Shown here one piece after another: positions 17,016 through 24,396 of a DNA stretch of 37,617 nt; the first letter of the stretch is position 1; every line of letters starts with the position of its first letter. The position numbers were made by a program, and so were the translations under genes. Below the pieces are notes generated by a model. That model worked only from the letters and a program-made list of their open reading frames with translations. It was not told the DNA's origin and ran no database searches. The stretch spans positions 242-37,858 of the forward strand of contig NZ_RQTJ01000027.1 in the NCBI RefSeq assembly GCF_003858535.1, read 5' to 3'. This stretch comes from Paenimyroides viscosum (GTDB taxonomy: Bacteria; Bacteroidota; Bacteroidia; Flavobacteriales; Flavobacteriaceae).

Positions 17016-18641
17016 GTTTGATTTTAGTCGATTTAAAATATATTCTAATTCTACATCTTTTTCACTTAAAAAATCTTCTTCGGTCGGTTTAATATACACA
17101 TCAGGTAGTACGCCATAACCTTCTTTTTGGGTTTGCTGTTCTGGTTTTATGGTCATTAATCCTACACGTAATTTAAGTTTAGAATGGGGTAGTTTAACAA
17201 CAGGCATAACACCTGCAACTGTTCCGTTAAAAGTTCCACCCGTTTCATCTCCCACAAACAACGCACGGTTTCTACCTTTTAAGTGCGATGAAATAATTGC
17301 TGCCGCAGAAAATGTCATACCATCTGTAATTACATACAAATTGTTTTTATAGTTCAACGATTTTGGTTTTGTAATTCTAGACGATTTTATGGGAACTTTT
17401 AATTCGCCAAGATCGTTTCTACTTGATTTTAACCCACGAATGGTTGAATAAATTGTAACAAATGGTATCGAAAAAAAGGTAGTCACCGGACTTTTTCCCT
17501 TTAATAAATTAAAATAGGTGGTACGTTTAGTAATTGTTGCTGGTTGGGTAAACACAAACGTTGTATCGTTTAAATATTGGGCTAACTTATGAATTTCGTT
17601 TAAGCGTCCGCCTGGATTTCCACGTAAATCAATAATTAAATTCTGTACATTATGCTTTTTAATGGTAGAAAAAATACTGTCGTACACTTTTATTTTTCCA
17701 TCTGAAAAATCTCTAATTTTAAGAATAGATATGGTGCTGTCACTAGCAACCGGAAAAATAATTTCTTTAGAAAAGGTTTTAGATTTATAGTTGTAACCAA
17801 ACAACCTTTGTTTTTTATAAGCTTTTTTGTTTTGTTGAGCTATTGCTTTGTTTTTAATTTTTTGTTCTTTTTTTGATAGTTTTGGCAACGTATCTTTTTG
17901 AACAATTTTAGTATTTTTTAAAGTATCTTTCTCTTTTAAAGCAAGATCTTTTTTACTTTTTTTAGATTCTTTAAACGTTCTTTTTACGGTATGATAGAAC
18001 GTTGTATCGGCACAAACGGCATTAATTTTAATACTATCTACAAATCCTAATTCGTTTACATAAAAAGAATTAAGCCTACGAGCAAAGAATTTTGGTATGC
18101 CAGATTCATTGTATCCGTCTGATGTAAATGTGCTTCGGTACTTTTTTAAAACATCTAGCGGTTTTATTCCATTGATGTCAACAATTTCGGTACCTACTTG
18201 TAAAATGGTATCTGTTTTTGATTTGTTTTTCTTAATGAATAATTTGTTATTTAAATACTCATATTCAAAATTTTCTAAAGGGTTTACCGAACCTTTGTAT
18301 TTCTTTTTTAATGAATCTGGCGACGTTAAGGTTACCATTGAAACACCCATGTGTCCTTGATGAACCGATGCAACAATAGGACTAATCTTAAAAAAGAATT
18401 CGTTCGGCGTGAAAGGTTCGTTCAAAGTTTTAGACAAACTGTCGAATTTTTTGTTCAAATCTTCTTTTGATATATACCAATACAAATCGGGATGCATTTT
18501 CACCAATTGTTTTTGTACATACGCAACATCTTTTTTTAATTTAGAAGGTTCAATTTTAGAATAATAATGCTTGTTTTGTTTGTCATGGCTGGCACATGCA
18601 AATAAAAATAAAGTAAGTAGTGTTAGTAGTAATTTCTTCAT
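16998..18641 (-). CDS. S41-family (tail-specific/tricorn-like) peptidase lipoprotein
   Basis: Predicted periplasmic or surface serine protease of peptidase family S41, anchored as a lipoprotein (lipobox FACAS, Cys16). Seen: an N-terminal helical part, a PDZ-like segment (LQVGTEIVDINGIKPLDVL, about 147-166), then the S41 core with NLIIDLRGNPGG (334-345), the probable nucleophile Ser445 in DGMTFSAAAIISSHLKG and VGDETGG (463-469). Odd: a Lys-rich, low-complexity insertion at about residues 222-278 (roughly one Lys in three) sits between the PDZ-like segment and the catalytic core; it is not usual for S41. Substrates are unknown. It is followed upstream by the serine hydrolase lipoprotein gene on the same strand, separated by a hairpin. 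Confidence 0.87.
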   Translation of the reverse strand: MKKLLLTLLTLFLFACASHDKQNKHYYSKIEPSKLKKDVAYVQKQLVKMHPDLYWYISKEDLNKKFDSLSKTLNEPFTPNEFFFKISPIVASVHQGHMGVSMVTLTSPDSLKKKYKGSVNPLENFEYEYLNNKLFIKKNKSKTDTILQVGTEIVDINGIKPLDVLKKYRSTFTSDGYNESGIPKFFARRLNSFYVNELGFVDSIKINAVCADTTFYHTVKRTFKESKKSKKDLALKEKDTLKNTKIVQKDTLPKLSKKEQKIKNKAIAQQNKKAYKKQRLFGYNYKSKTFSKEIIFPVASDSTISILKIRDFSDGKIKVYDSIFSTIKKHNVQNLIIDLRGNPGGRLNEIHKLAQYLNDTTFVFTQPATITKRTTYFNLLKGKSPVTTFFSIPFVTIYSTIRGLKSSRNDLGELKVPIKSSRITKPKSLNYKNNLYVITDGMTFSAAAIISSHLKGRNRALFVGDETGGTFNGTVAGVMPVVKLPHSKLKLRVGLMTIKPEQQTQKEGYGVLPDVYIKPTEEDFLSEKDVELEYILNRLKSNKNALN

Positions 18642-18654
18642 GTTTTATAGGTAT

Positions 18655-18678
18655 AAAAAAAAGCGACTTTCGTCGCTA
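18655..18678 (-). terminator. Terminator of the serine hydrolase gene
   Basis: Minus-strand stem AGCGAC-GAAA-GTCGCT (18662-18667 with 18672-18677, a GAAA tetraloop) followed by a long T-run. It separates the serine hydrolase from the S41 gene. Confidence 0.85.
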
Positions 18679-18680
18679 AT

Positions 18681-19886
18681 TTAATCATTAATCTGTATAA
18701 ACGGATAATTTCCTAACCTTGGTGCCAATTCTTTAGTTTTATAAGCCATTTGTGAATTGTGGTTGTTAAAACAGATAATGGTAATGGTATCTTTTCGTAA
18801 GGTTACATACGATGTCCTGTTCCCACGCCACCAACCGTTGTGAAAGGTGTATAAATTACCGTTATCGTCTTTAGGTTCAACCATTCTAATTGCCAAACCG
18901 TAATTATTAGCGCCCGATTTTTCATACGAATATCCTTTGTACATTTCGGCTTTTAACGCTTTGCTAATAAAGTTATCAGAATATAAAGCTTTATCTAATT
19001 TAAGCATATCGCGTGCGGTGGTGTAAATGTTCTTATCGCCGTAGGTTCCATCTAAATAATCCCAATGCATTCTTTGGTTGTTTGCATGGTATGATTGTGT
19101 AAGATTTTCTTTATTTTCTAGATTATCTAAAACAAAAGTATTGTGCATTTTTAAAGGTTCTAAAATAAGCGTTTTCATTGCCTCTTGAAACGATTTTTTT
19201 GTAACCTGTTCCACAATCAACGCTAAAACAACATAATTGGTGTTAGAGTAGGTAAAGCGGGTATTTGGTCTAAAATCTAACTTAATACCTTTTGTTTCTA
19301 ATAAATTTAAAACATCTTTATTTGTCAATGTTTTCTTTGTATCCCAAACTCCTGGTTTAGCAGTAAAGTTTCCATAATACGGCAATCCAGATCGGTGATT
19401 TAAAAGCAAACGCACGGTAATATCATCATAAGGAAATCCTGTTAAAATGGTATTTACTTTTTGATCTAATGATAATTTACCTTCATTTACCAAACGTAGA
19501 ATAGTTACACCGGTAATAACTTTCCCTACCGAAGCAACGTGCATTGGTGTAGAATCGTTAATTTTTTCTTTGTTTTGATAATTTGCATAACCCTGATAAT
19601 CTTCAAAGATTATTTCGCCGTTTTTAGCCACAAGAAACTGTCCCCAGAAACCACCTCTGTTAATTCGGTTGTGGTAAAAAGTTTCAACAATTTCACGGGT
19701 TTCTAATTTATATTTAGGTGTTACCGGATTAAACTTAACATCAAAAGTATCATCATTGGTAATTAGTTTGGTTTGTTTTTTATAAAGTTCGCTTCTTTTT
19801 TTGATTACTTGAGCAATGTCGAAATTTTTATCGCAAGAAACACTTAAGCCGCCAATTAATAGAAGGGGAAATATTATTTTTTTCAT
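18681..19886 (-). CDS. Serine hydrolase (class C beta-lactamase/DD-peptidase fold) lipoprotein
   Basis: Predicted periplasmic serine hydrolase of the beta-lactamase-related (PF00144) family. Members are DD-peptidases, esterases or lactamases; which one cannot be told. Seen: a lipobox ending at Cys18 (LSVSC), catalytic S119-V-G-K122 (ASVGK), the second motif Y213-S-N215 (FTYSNTNYV), and H349-N-G351 in place of the KTG box (FHNGWWRGN), all the expected positions for this family. Length 401 is normal. A TATATTTG -7 element lies at 19911-19918. Because the family is broad, no beta-lactam resistance is inferred. It is divergent from menB. Confidence 0.88.
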   Translation of the reverse strand: MKKIIFPLLLIGGLSVSCDKNFDIAQVIKKRSELYKKQTKLITNDDTFDVKFNPVTPKYKLETREIVETFYHNRINRGGFWGQFLVAKNGEIIFEDYQGYANYQNKEKINDSTPMHVASVGKVITGVTILRLVNEGKLSLDQKVNTILTGFPYDDITVRLLLNHRSGLPYYGNFTAKPGVWDTKKTLTNKDVLNLLETKGIKLDFRPNTRFTYSNTNYVVLALIVEQVTKKSFQEAMKTLILEPLKMHNTFVLDNLENKENLTQSYHANNQRMHWDYLDGTYGDKNIYTTARDMLKLDKALYSDNFISKALKAEMYKGYSYEKSGANNYGLAIRMVEPKDDNGNLYTFHNGWWRGNRTSYVTLRKDTITIICFNNHNSQMAYKTKELAPRLGNYPFIQIND

Positions 19887-19910
19887 TATTTAAACTTAGC
19901 TATAAGTAAG

Positions 19911-19918
19911 CAAATATA
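19911..19918 (-). promoter_or_regulatory. -7 element of the serine hydrolase gene
   Basis: Minus-strand TATATTTG, a full match to TAnnTTTG, 24 nt upstream of the ATG at 19886. No clear -33 TTG. Confidence 0.55.
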
Positions 19919-19981
19919 AAAGATTTACTCAGTTATAAAAACACCACACTACGTTAATTTTATTAAAAAATTAAAAAAATG

Positions 19982-19989
19982 TATCTTTG
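19982..19989 (+). promoter_or_regulatory. -7 element of menB
   Basis: TATCTTTG, a full match to TAnnTTTG, 26 nt before the menB ATG, in an A/T-rich leader. The -33 region has no TTG. Confidence 0.5.
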
Positions 19990-20015
19990 AAATATATTAT
20001 TAAAAAAAATTTAAA

Positions 20016-20855
20016 ATGAACGACATTAACTGGCAAACAGCAATAGAGTTTGATGATATAACTTATAAAAAATGTAACGGCGTTGCACGCATTGCATTTA
20101 ATCGCCCAGAAGTGAGAAACGCTTTTCGTCCTAAAACTACCGCTGAATTACTGCGTGCATTTAGTGATGCGCATGAAGATACATCAATAGGAGTGATACT
20201 TTTATCGTCCGAAGGACCTTCACCAAAAGACGGTGTGTATTCTTTTTGTAGTGGTGGCGACCAAAAAGCACGTGGTTACCAAGGTTATGTTGGTGAAGAC
20301 GGCTACCATCGTTTAAATATTTTAGAAGTTCAACGTTTAATTCGTTTTACGCCAAAAGCGGTTATTGCGGTGGTAAATGGTTGGGCTGTTGGTGGCGGAC
20401 ATTCGTTGCATGTGGTTTGCGATTTAACTTTGGCAAGTAAAGAACACGCTATTTTTAAACAAACCGATGCCGATGTTACAAGTTTTGACGGTGGTTATGG
20501 ATCGGCTTATTTAGCAAAAATGGTCGGACAGAAAAAAGCCCGGGAGATTTTCTTCTTAGGTAGAAATTACTCTGCACAAGACGCTTACGATATGGGAATG
20601 GTTAACGCTGTGATACCACATGCCGAATTAGAGCAAACAGCGTACGATTGGGCTCAGGAAATTTTAGAAAAATCGCCTATATCTATAAAAATGTTAAAAT
20701 TTGCTATGAATTTAACCGACGATGGTATGGTTGGGCAGCAGGTTTTTGCTGGTGAAGCAACGCGTTTGGCTTACATGAGCGAAGAAGCTATTGAAGGACG
20801 TAATGCCTTTTTAGAGAAACGTAAACCTAATTTTGAAAAGAAATATATTCCTTAA
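20016..20855 (+). CDS. menB: 1,4-dihydroxy-2-naphthoyl-CoA synthase
   Basis: Cyclises o-succinylbenzoyl-CoA to 1,4-dihydroxy-2-naphthoyl-CoA in menaquinone synthesis; cytoplasmic, crotonase fold. Seen: VRNAFRPKT (residues 32-40), the SGGDQKARGYQGYVG loop near 89-103 that is specific to MenB, the oxyanion-hole region NGWAVGGGHSLHVVCDLTLAS (123-143), the QTDADVTSFDGGYGSA segment with the catalytic-type Asp and Tyr, and the C-terminal EAIEGRNAFLEKRKPNF. Length 279 is normal. It stands alone, without other men genes in the window, and has its own promoter and a bidirectional terminator shared with the nuclease gene. Confidence 0.96.
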   Translation: MNDINWQTAIEFDDITYKKCNGVARIAFNRPEVRNAFRPKTTAELLRAFSDAHEDTSIGVILLSSEGPSPKDGVYSFCSGGDQKARGYQGYVGEDGYHRLNILEVQRLIRFTPKAVIAVVNGWAVGGGHSLHVVCDLTLASKEHAIFKQTDADVTSFDGGYGSAYLAKMVGQKKAREIFFLGRNYSAQDAYDMGMVNAVIPHAELEQTAYDWAQEILEKSPISIKMLKFAMNLTDDGMVGQQVFAGEATRLAYMSEEAIEGRNAFLEKRKPNFEKKYIP

Positions 20856-20889
20856 AAATAAATCGACCAATTTGGTCGATTTATTTTTT
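20854..20889. terminator. Bidirectional terminator between menB and the nuclease gene
   Basis: Stem centred on ATCGACCAATTTGGTCGAT with A-run on the left and T-run on the right. It serves two convergent genes; the nuclease stop (20881-20883) lies in its right flank. Confidence 0.88.
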
Positions 20890-21945
20890 TATAAACTTAA
20901 ACACTTTTGAAGCATTGCTCATGCTTAAATGAAGCATATACAAACCGTTGGCATAGTTTGTAACATTTATTTTTGTTTGATTTTTATCTTGATCGATCAG
21001 TTTACCAGATAAATCATATATTTTATAAGATGTTTCGGTTAAACCATCACTTTCAATGTTTATAAAATCATTTGTAATAGTAGGATAAACCTTAACATTG
21101 CTTAATATAACATCTTCTGTACTTAAACTGTACCATTTATTTTCTGCTGCAGGTCCGTTCCAAATTTTTGTTGCTAAGTGCGGATTATCAATAAAAGGAT
21201 TTCTGTTTCCTTGGGCAGCATAAATTTGTTCATTTCGGTTGATTTCATGTATAGAAACCGGATCTTCTGCATTCCATTGTAAAAAAATGTTCGGCATATC
21301 ATTATTAAATGAAAAAGTAGTAGATCCAAAACCAACATTAACAGGCTGGCAACGGTTACCGTATCTTACATACATATACATAATCATTCGGGCAACGTCG
21401 CCTTTCCACTCATCACCCGGATAAAAATATTCCGATCCGTTTTGCTGAATTACGCGCGAATAAGTAATGTACGATGTTGGATTTGCTATAAATTTAAAGT
21501 TGCTTCTAAGACTGTTTCGGTCATAATCAATAGCGTGCAAGTGATGCGCATCGGAACCGGGACCTTCAAATTCTAAATTTGGTGTTCCTTTTGATCGTGG
21601 AAAAACATGTTCGCGAACCCATTTATCTTCACAATTTGATGAATGACAACTTGCCGATCTGTCGCGGGTTAAATCGTTGTTTTTGGTAACATCGGTATCA
21701 TTCCAACCGTATAAAAGTAATACTTTATCTGCATTTTTAGGGTCAATATCGGCTTTTTTTAATACATTCCAAACATCGGGTGTATAAATTAGCTCGTAAG
21801 TATGTGTCGCTGTAATTAAAGTACTTAATTCGTTTTTTAACGCATCACCTTTCAAATTAAAATCAATGTTTTGATAATATGCGGGAACTTGGGCATTTAC
21901 CGTAAAAAACAGTAAAAAAGCTATAATTAGTTTAAAATTTTTCAT
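20881..21945 (-). CDS. Endonuclease I family secreted nuclease with T9SS type A sorting domain
   Basis: Predicted extracellular non-specific nuclease (endonuclease I family, beta-beta-alpha metal fold) exported by the type IX secretion system. Seen: signal peptide (residues 1-19, ending VNAQ), WVREHVFPRSKG at 109-120 with His113, GSDAHHLHAIDYDRNSLRSN at about 130-149 with the metal-binding Asn, and a C-terminal domain of about 75 residues (VKVYPTITNDFINIES ... YKIYDLSGKLI ... YANGLYMLHL ... KVFKFIKK) of the T9SS type A family. Its job is likely degradation of environmental DNA/RNA for nutrients; that is inference. It has a -7/-33 pair at 21961-21987 and ends at a shared terminator with menB. 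Confidence 0.93.
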   Translation of the reverse strand: MKNFKLIIAFLLFFTVNAQVPAYYQNIDFNLKGDALKNELSTLITATHTYELIYTPDVWNVLKKADIDPKNADKVLLLYGWNDTDVTKNNDLTRDRSASCHSSNCEDKWVREHVFPRSKGTPNLEFEGPGSDAHHLHAIDYDRNSLRSNFKFIANPTSYITYSRVIQQNGSEYFYPGDEWKGDVARMIMYMYVRYGNRCQPVNVGFGSTTFSFNNDMPNIFLQWNAEDPVSIHEINRNEQIYAAQGNRNPFIDNPHLATKIWNGPAAENKWYSLSTEDVILSNVKVYPTITNDFINIESDGLTETSYKIYDLSGKLIDQDKNQTKINVTNYANGLYMLHLSMSNASKVFKFIKK

Positions 21946-21960
21946 AAATAAAATAATTTA

Positions 21961-21987
21961 CAAAAGTACTAAATTCTATCAAATCAA
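21961..21987 (-). promoter_or_regulatory. Promoter of the nuclease gene
   Basis: Minus-strand TTG (21985-21987), 16 nt spacer, then TACTTTTG (21961-21968), matching TAnnTTTG. The spacer is slightly shorter than the usual 17-23. The leader would be about 10-15 nt. Confidence 0.5.
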
Positions 21988-22009
21988 AATGTTTTACCTA
22001 AACAATTAA

Positions 22010-22037
22010 GTTCTTGCGTTAAGTTTTTATATTTTTG
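22010..22037 (+). promoter_or_regulatory. Promoter-region element shared with the sugar transporter gene
   Basis: GTTCTTGCGT, then TAAG, then TTTTTATATTT, ending 17 nt before the ATG of the gene at 22051. TATTTTTG at 22030-22037 is a match to TAnnTTTG. The same 25 bases, with only two transitions, occur at 25389-25413 before the sugar transporter gene. The TTG in the element is 13 nt from the -7 box, too close for a normal -33. Confidence 0.5.
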
Positions 22038-22050
22038 AAAAAAAATAAGC

Positions 22051-22830
22051 ATGAAATACGTTTTACTTTTTCTTTTTTTAGGATTTTTTAATGTACAAGC
22101 ACAAAATTATTTAGATTATTATTTTAAATCGAATAATATAAATGGTGCAATTGTAATTTATAATGAAAATAAGGACGAATGGCTTTTTAGTAGTGAAGTG
22201 GAACCTTTTGATAATTCTCCGGCAGCCGCACATTTTCACTTATGGCAGGCTTTGGTAGGTTTAGAAGAAAAAGTTTATAAAACCGATGTTAAACATTCTT
22301 TTTTATGGGATGGTGTTAAAAGATCATTTTTTAATGGTAAGCGTACAGAATGGAACAGCAATACCAATTTAATTGACGCACTTAAAAATGATACCGACTG
22401 GTATTTTGATAATTTGCAATATTTATTACCACGCGATAGCTACGAAACCAACATTAAAAAAGCATCTTTTTTTAAGGATATTAAAAATAACGAATTACCC
22501 TATTTTTGGAACTACGCAGCTTTAACGAACCCAAATTCAATGATTTTGTTTTTAAAAGATTTGAAAGAAGGTAAACTACCTTTTAGTAAGCAAAATCAAC
22601 AGTTTGTATTTAATCAGCTATTATTAGATCAAAAGTTGGCAATGCACACTGCAACTACAAGCTATTTGGGTAAAGAAATTGATTGGACTGTTGGGGTGTA
22701 TTTAAAACAAAGCAAACCTATTTATTTTTCGTTAAGAACTTACCGTTCTTTAGAAACAGAAAAAATTAAAGATTACGAAAAAAGAAAGAATTTAATTATA
22801 TCGCAAATTTTTGAAGTCTTAAATTACTAA
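22051..22830 (+). CDS. Class D beta-lactamase-fold protein lacking catalytic residues
   Basis: Exported 259-residue protein (signal peptide 1-18, VQAQ) that aligns along its length with OXA-type enzymes: NGAIVIYNENKDEWLFSS at 31-48 (strand and substrate wall), SPAAAHFHLWQALVGLEEKV at 56-75, FLWDGVKR at 84-91, WNSNTNLIDALK at 101-112, the YFWNYAALTNPNSMILFLKD helix region at 151-170, and DWTVGVYLK near 211-219, the conserved WxVG strand. The active site is gone: the STFK motif reads A60-H-F-H63, the SxV serine is Asp114, and the KTG box (expected near 199-203) reads HTATT. It therefore should not hydrolyse beta-lactams or bind them covalently; a ligand-binding or structural role is possible. 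Alone on its strand, with a strong terminator after it. Alignment is by eye to remembered OXA-48 and OXA-10. Confidence 0.78.
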   Translation: MKYVLLFLFLGFFNVQAQNYLDYYFKSNNINGAIVIYNENKDEWLFSSEVEPFDNSPAAAHFHLWQALVGLEEKVYKTDVKHSFLWDGVKRSFFNGKRTEWNSNTNLIDALKNDTDWYFDNLQYLLPRDSYETNIKKASFFKDIKNNELPYFWNYAALTNPNSMILFLKDLKEGKLPFSKQNQQFVFNQLLLDQKLAMHTATTSYLGKEIDWTVGVYLKQSKPIYFSLRTYRSLETEKIKDYEKRKNLIISQIFEVLNY

Positions 22831-22832
22831 AC

Positions 22833-22866
22833 AAAAAATTCCGAAGTGAGAGCTTCGGAATTTTTT
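22833..22866. terminator. Bidirectional terminator
   Basis: Stem AAAAAATTCCGAAG / CTTCGGAATTTTTT (22833-22846 with 22853-22866), loop TGAGAG. It ends the class D-like gene (+) and the CCC-motif gene (-). Confidence 0.9.
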
Positions 22867-22878
22867 ATTGTTGAATTA

Positions 22879-23286
22879 TTATTGATTTTGTTGAGCCCAT
22901 TCTTGCATTCGTTCTTGTAACAATTCTTGGTTAGTTAAAACATCCCATCCAAAAATAGAACCAAATACAACCATCATTATTAAAGAAAGTACAAATAATA
23001 CGATACCTACAATTGCTAAGATTCTACCTGTATTTAACGTAGAGTAGTTAGAATAAGCAGAAGGGTTAGCTTTGTATAATTTTGTGTCTTTGCTAGCTAA
23101 AACTAAAGCAATAACTCCAAAAATAATTCCAATACCCCAAAAACAACATCCAATAATTGATAATATACCTAAAATTAATACAGCAGTTGCATTAGGTAAA
23201 TTTGATGGCATAAAATTACCGTTTCCATTGTTAAAATTAGTGTTCTGGTAGTTTTGTGGATCGTTTTGATTTTGATAATTTTCCAT
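22879..23286 (-). CDS. CCC-motif membrane protein
   Basis: Small 135-residue inner-membrane protein with two transmembrane segments. Seen: an Asn/Gln-rich N-terminus (residues 1-30), segment 1 with ATAVLILGILSIIGCCFWGIGIIFGVIALVLAS (34-66) carrying the Cys pair, and segment 2 about 87-113 (GRILAIVGIVLFVLSLIMMVVFG). It fits the flavobacterial family annotated as CCC-motif membrane protein, related to DUF4190. Function unknown. Its start is 17 nt after the DUF2752 gene's stop; the same pairing is, as I recall it, common in flavobacteria, so the two probably work together. Confidence 0.8.
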   Translation of the reverse strand: MENYQNQNDPQNYQNTNFNNGNGNFMPSNLPNATAVLILGILSIIGCCFWGIGIIFGVIALVLASKDTKLYKANPSAYSNYSTLNTGRILAIVGIVLFVLSLIMMVVFGSIFGWDVLTNQELLQERMQEWAQQNQ

Positions 23287-23302
23287 AACTTTTTTTTAAA
23301 TG

Positions 23303-23581
23303 TTAAAAATAAATTTGCTTGTAAATATAAGAAAATACCATAATAATGGCGTTTAGTATCGCTAAAAAAATAATTATTTTATGATATTTTCTCTTCTTAT
23401 CAATAAAATGTAAAAAAATAAATACAAATAAAAGAATAGTGGTGTAAATTGCCGGAAACATTTTAAATGCATCAACAAAATTCCCTTGCAATACCATATA
23501 ACCCGCACGTTGTGTGCCACAACCCATACAGTCAACTCCAAAAAGTTTTTTGTGCATGCAGGGTATCATGTATTCTTCCAT
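23303..23581 (-). CDS. DUF2752 membrane protein
   Basis: Short 92-residue membrane protein of the DUF2752 family. Seen: the family signature CMHKKLFGVDCMGCGTQRAGYMVLQG at residues 8-33, with three conserved Cys and the GCGTQR motif, then two hydrophobic segments (about 42-57 and 72-89). Function unknown. It is the first gene of a two-gene unit with the CCC-motif protein and is divergent from the small membrane protein gene at 23635. Confidence 0.85.
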   Translation of the reverse strand: MEEYMIPCMHKKLFGVDCMGCGTQRAGYMVLQGNFVDAFKMFPAIYTTILLFVFIFLHFIDKKRKYHKIIIFLAILNAIIMVFSYIYKQIYF

Positions 23582-23613
23582 AGCTGTAATTTTTACCGAA
23601 TGTATAAATTTAT

Positions 23614-23621
23614 TAATTTTG
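23614..23621 (+). promoter_or_regulatory. -7 element of the small membrane protein-smr unit
   Basis: TAATTTTG, a full match to TAnnTTTG, 13 nt before the ATG at 23635. No clear -33 TTG. Confidence 0.45.
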
Positions 23622-23634
23622 AAAAAAATATAAA

Positions 23635-23832
23635 ATGAAATTTCTTATCTACATAGCCGTATTTGGTATAATGTTTTGGGCGTTGGTTGAACAAACAAAA
23701 TCGCAGCCTAATATTTATATTCAAATAGTAGCGGTGCTTGTTTTTTTCTTTTTAATGATGTATTTAATGAACAAAACGCCAAGTAATTCCGATAAAAATA
23801 ACAACCAACGTGATAATGAACATGAAAATTAA
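23635..23832 (+). CDS. Small two-segment membrane protein
   Basis: A 65-residue protein with two hydrophobic segments, residues 1-18 and 27-45, and a charged Asn/Asp/Glu-rich tail (NSDKNNNQRDNEHEN) that should face the cytoplasm. It is not recognised by domain. Its stop (23830-23832) overlaps the start of the Smr gene by 11 nt, which supports co-translation and suggests that it is a real gene. Function unknown. Confidence 0.68.
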   Translation: MKFLIYIAVFGIMFWALVEQTKSQPNIYIQIVAVLVFFFLMMYLMNKTPSNSDKNNNQRDNEHEN

Positions 23833-24379
23833 TGTAGGAACTTTTGTTGAAGTTTTAGATGAAGATTTTAAAGGTAAAGTTGTTAAACTTCTTAATGATG
23901 AAGCGGTTATTTTAACGAGTGATGGTTTTGAATTAACCTATCCAATAAAACAATTGATTTTAATTGGTGATGATTTGCTTATAAAACAAGGATCAACTTA
24001 CGGAGCAATAGAATCGGCAAAAACACAAAAAATAACGGTTAATCATCATAAAGTTAATTCCGAAAAAAAATCGAAAAAAGATGAGGTTGTTCTTGAAGTT
24101 GATCTTCATATTGAAAAATTAGTCAAGAATTTTAAACACATGAACAATTTCGATATTTTAAATATTCAGGTTGATACAGCACGGGGTCAATTAGAATTTG
24201 CTATTAAAAACCGTATTCCAAAAGTTGTGTTTATACACGGAATGGGTGAGGGCGTTTTAAAAGCAGAATTAGATTATTTATTTGGCAGATATCCCGAAAT
24301 TTCTTACCAAGATGCTAATTACCGCAAATATGGTTTAGGTGCTACAGAAGTATATATAAAACAAAATCCGAATGTTTAA
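23822..24379 (+). CDS. Stand-alone Smr-domain protein
   Basis: Cytoplasmic 185-residue protein with an N-terminal small barrel (NVGTFVEVLDEDFKGKVVKLLNDEAVILTSDGFELTYPIKQL, KOW/DUF2027-like, about 1-50) and a C-terminal Smr domain, a DNA/RNA nuclease-type fold associated with MutS2. Seen in the Smr part: the VDLHIE motif (about residue 91, with the conserved Asp-x-His) and VFIHGMGEGVLK near 140-151 (the HGxG-type motif), then the strand ending ATEVYIK. It is separate from the MutS2 gene at 32870-35044, which lacks an Smr domain. The start at 23822 (MKINVG) is preferred over ATG 23816 or GTG 23810, because the extra residues are not part of the domain. Confidence 0.85.
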   Translation: MKINVGTFVEVLDEDFKGKVVKLLNDEAVILTSDGFELTYPIKQLILIGDDLLIKQGSTYGAIESAKTQKITVNHHKVNSEKKSKKDEVVLEVDLHIEKLVKNFKHMNNFDILNIQVDTARGQLEFAIKNRIPKVVFIHGMGEGVLKAELDYLFGRYPEISYQDANYRKYGLGATEVYIKQNPNV

Positions 24380-24392
24380 TTTCGGATTTTGT
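24361..24392. terminator. Terminator between smr and the orphan lipoprotein gene
   Basis: Arms ACAAAATCCGAA (24361-24372) and TTCGGATTTTGT (24381-24392); the smr stop codon lies in the loop. T-rich flanks on both strands make it bidirectional. Confidence 0.8.
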
Positions 24393-24396
24393 TGTT

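Noticed and set aside
22051..22830. Calling the class D-like gene a beta-lactam resistance gene
   Set aside because: The nucleophile serine, the general-base lysine, the SxV serine and the KTG box are all absent, so no hydrolysis is expected.
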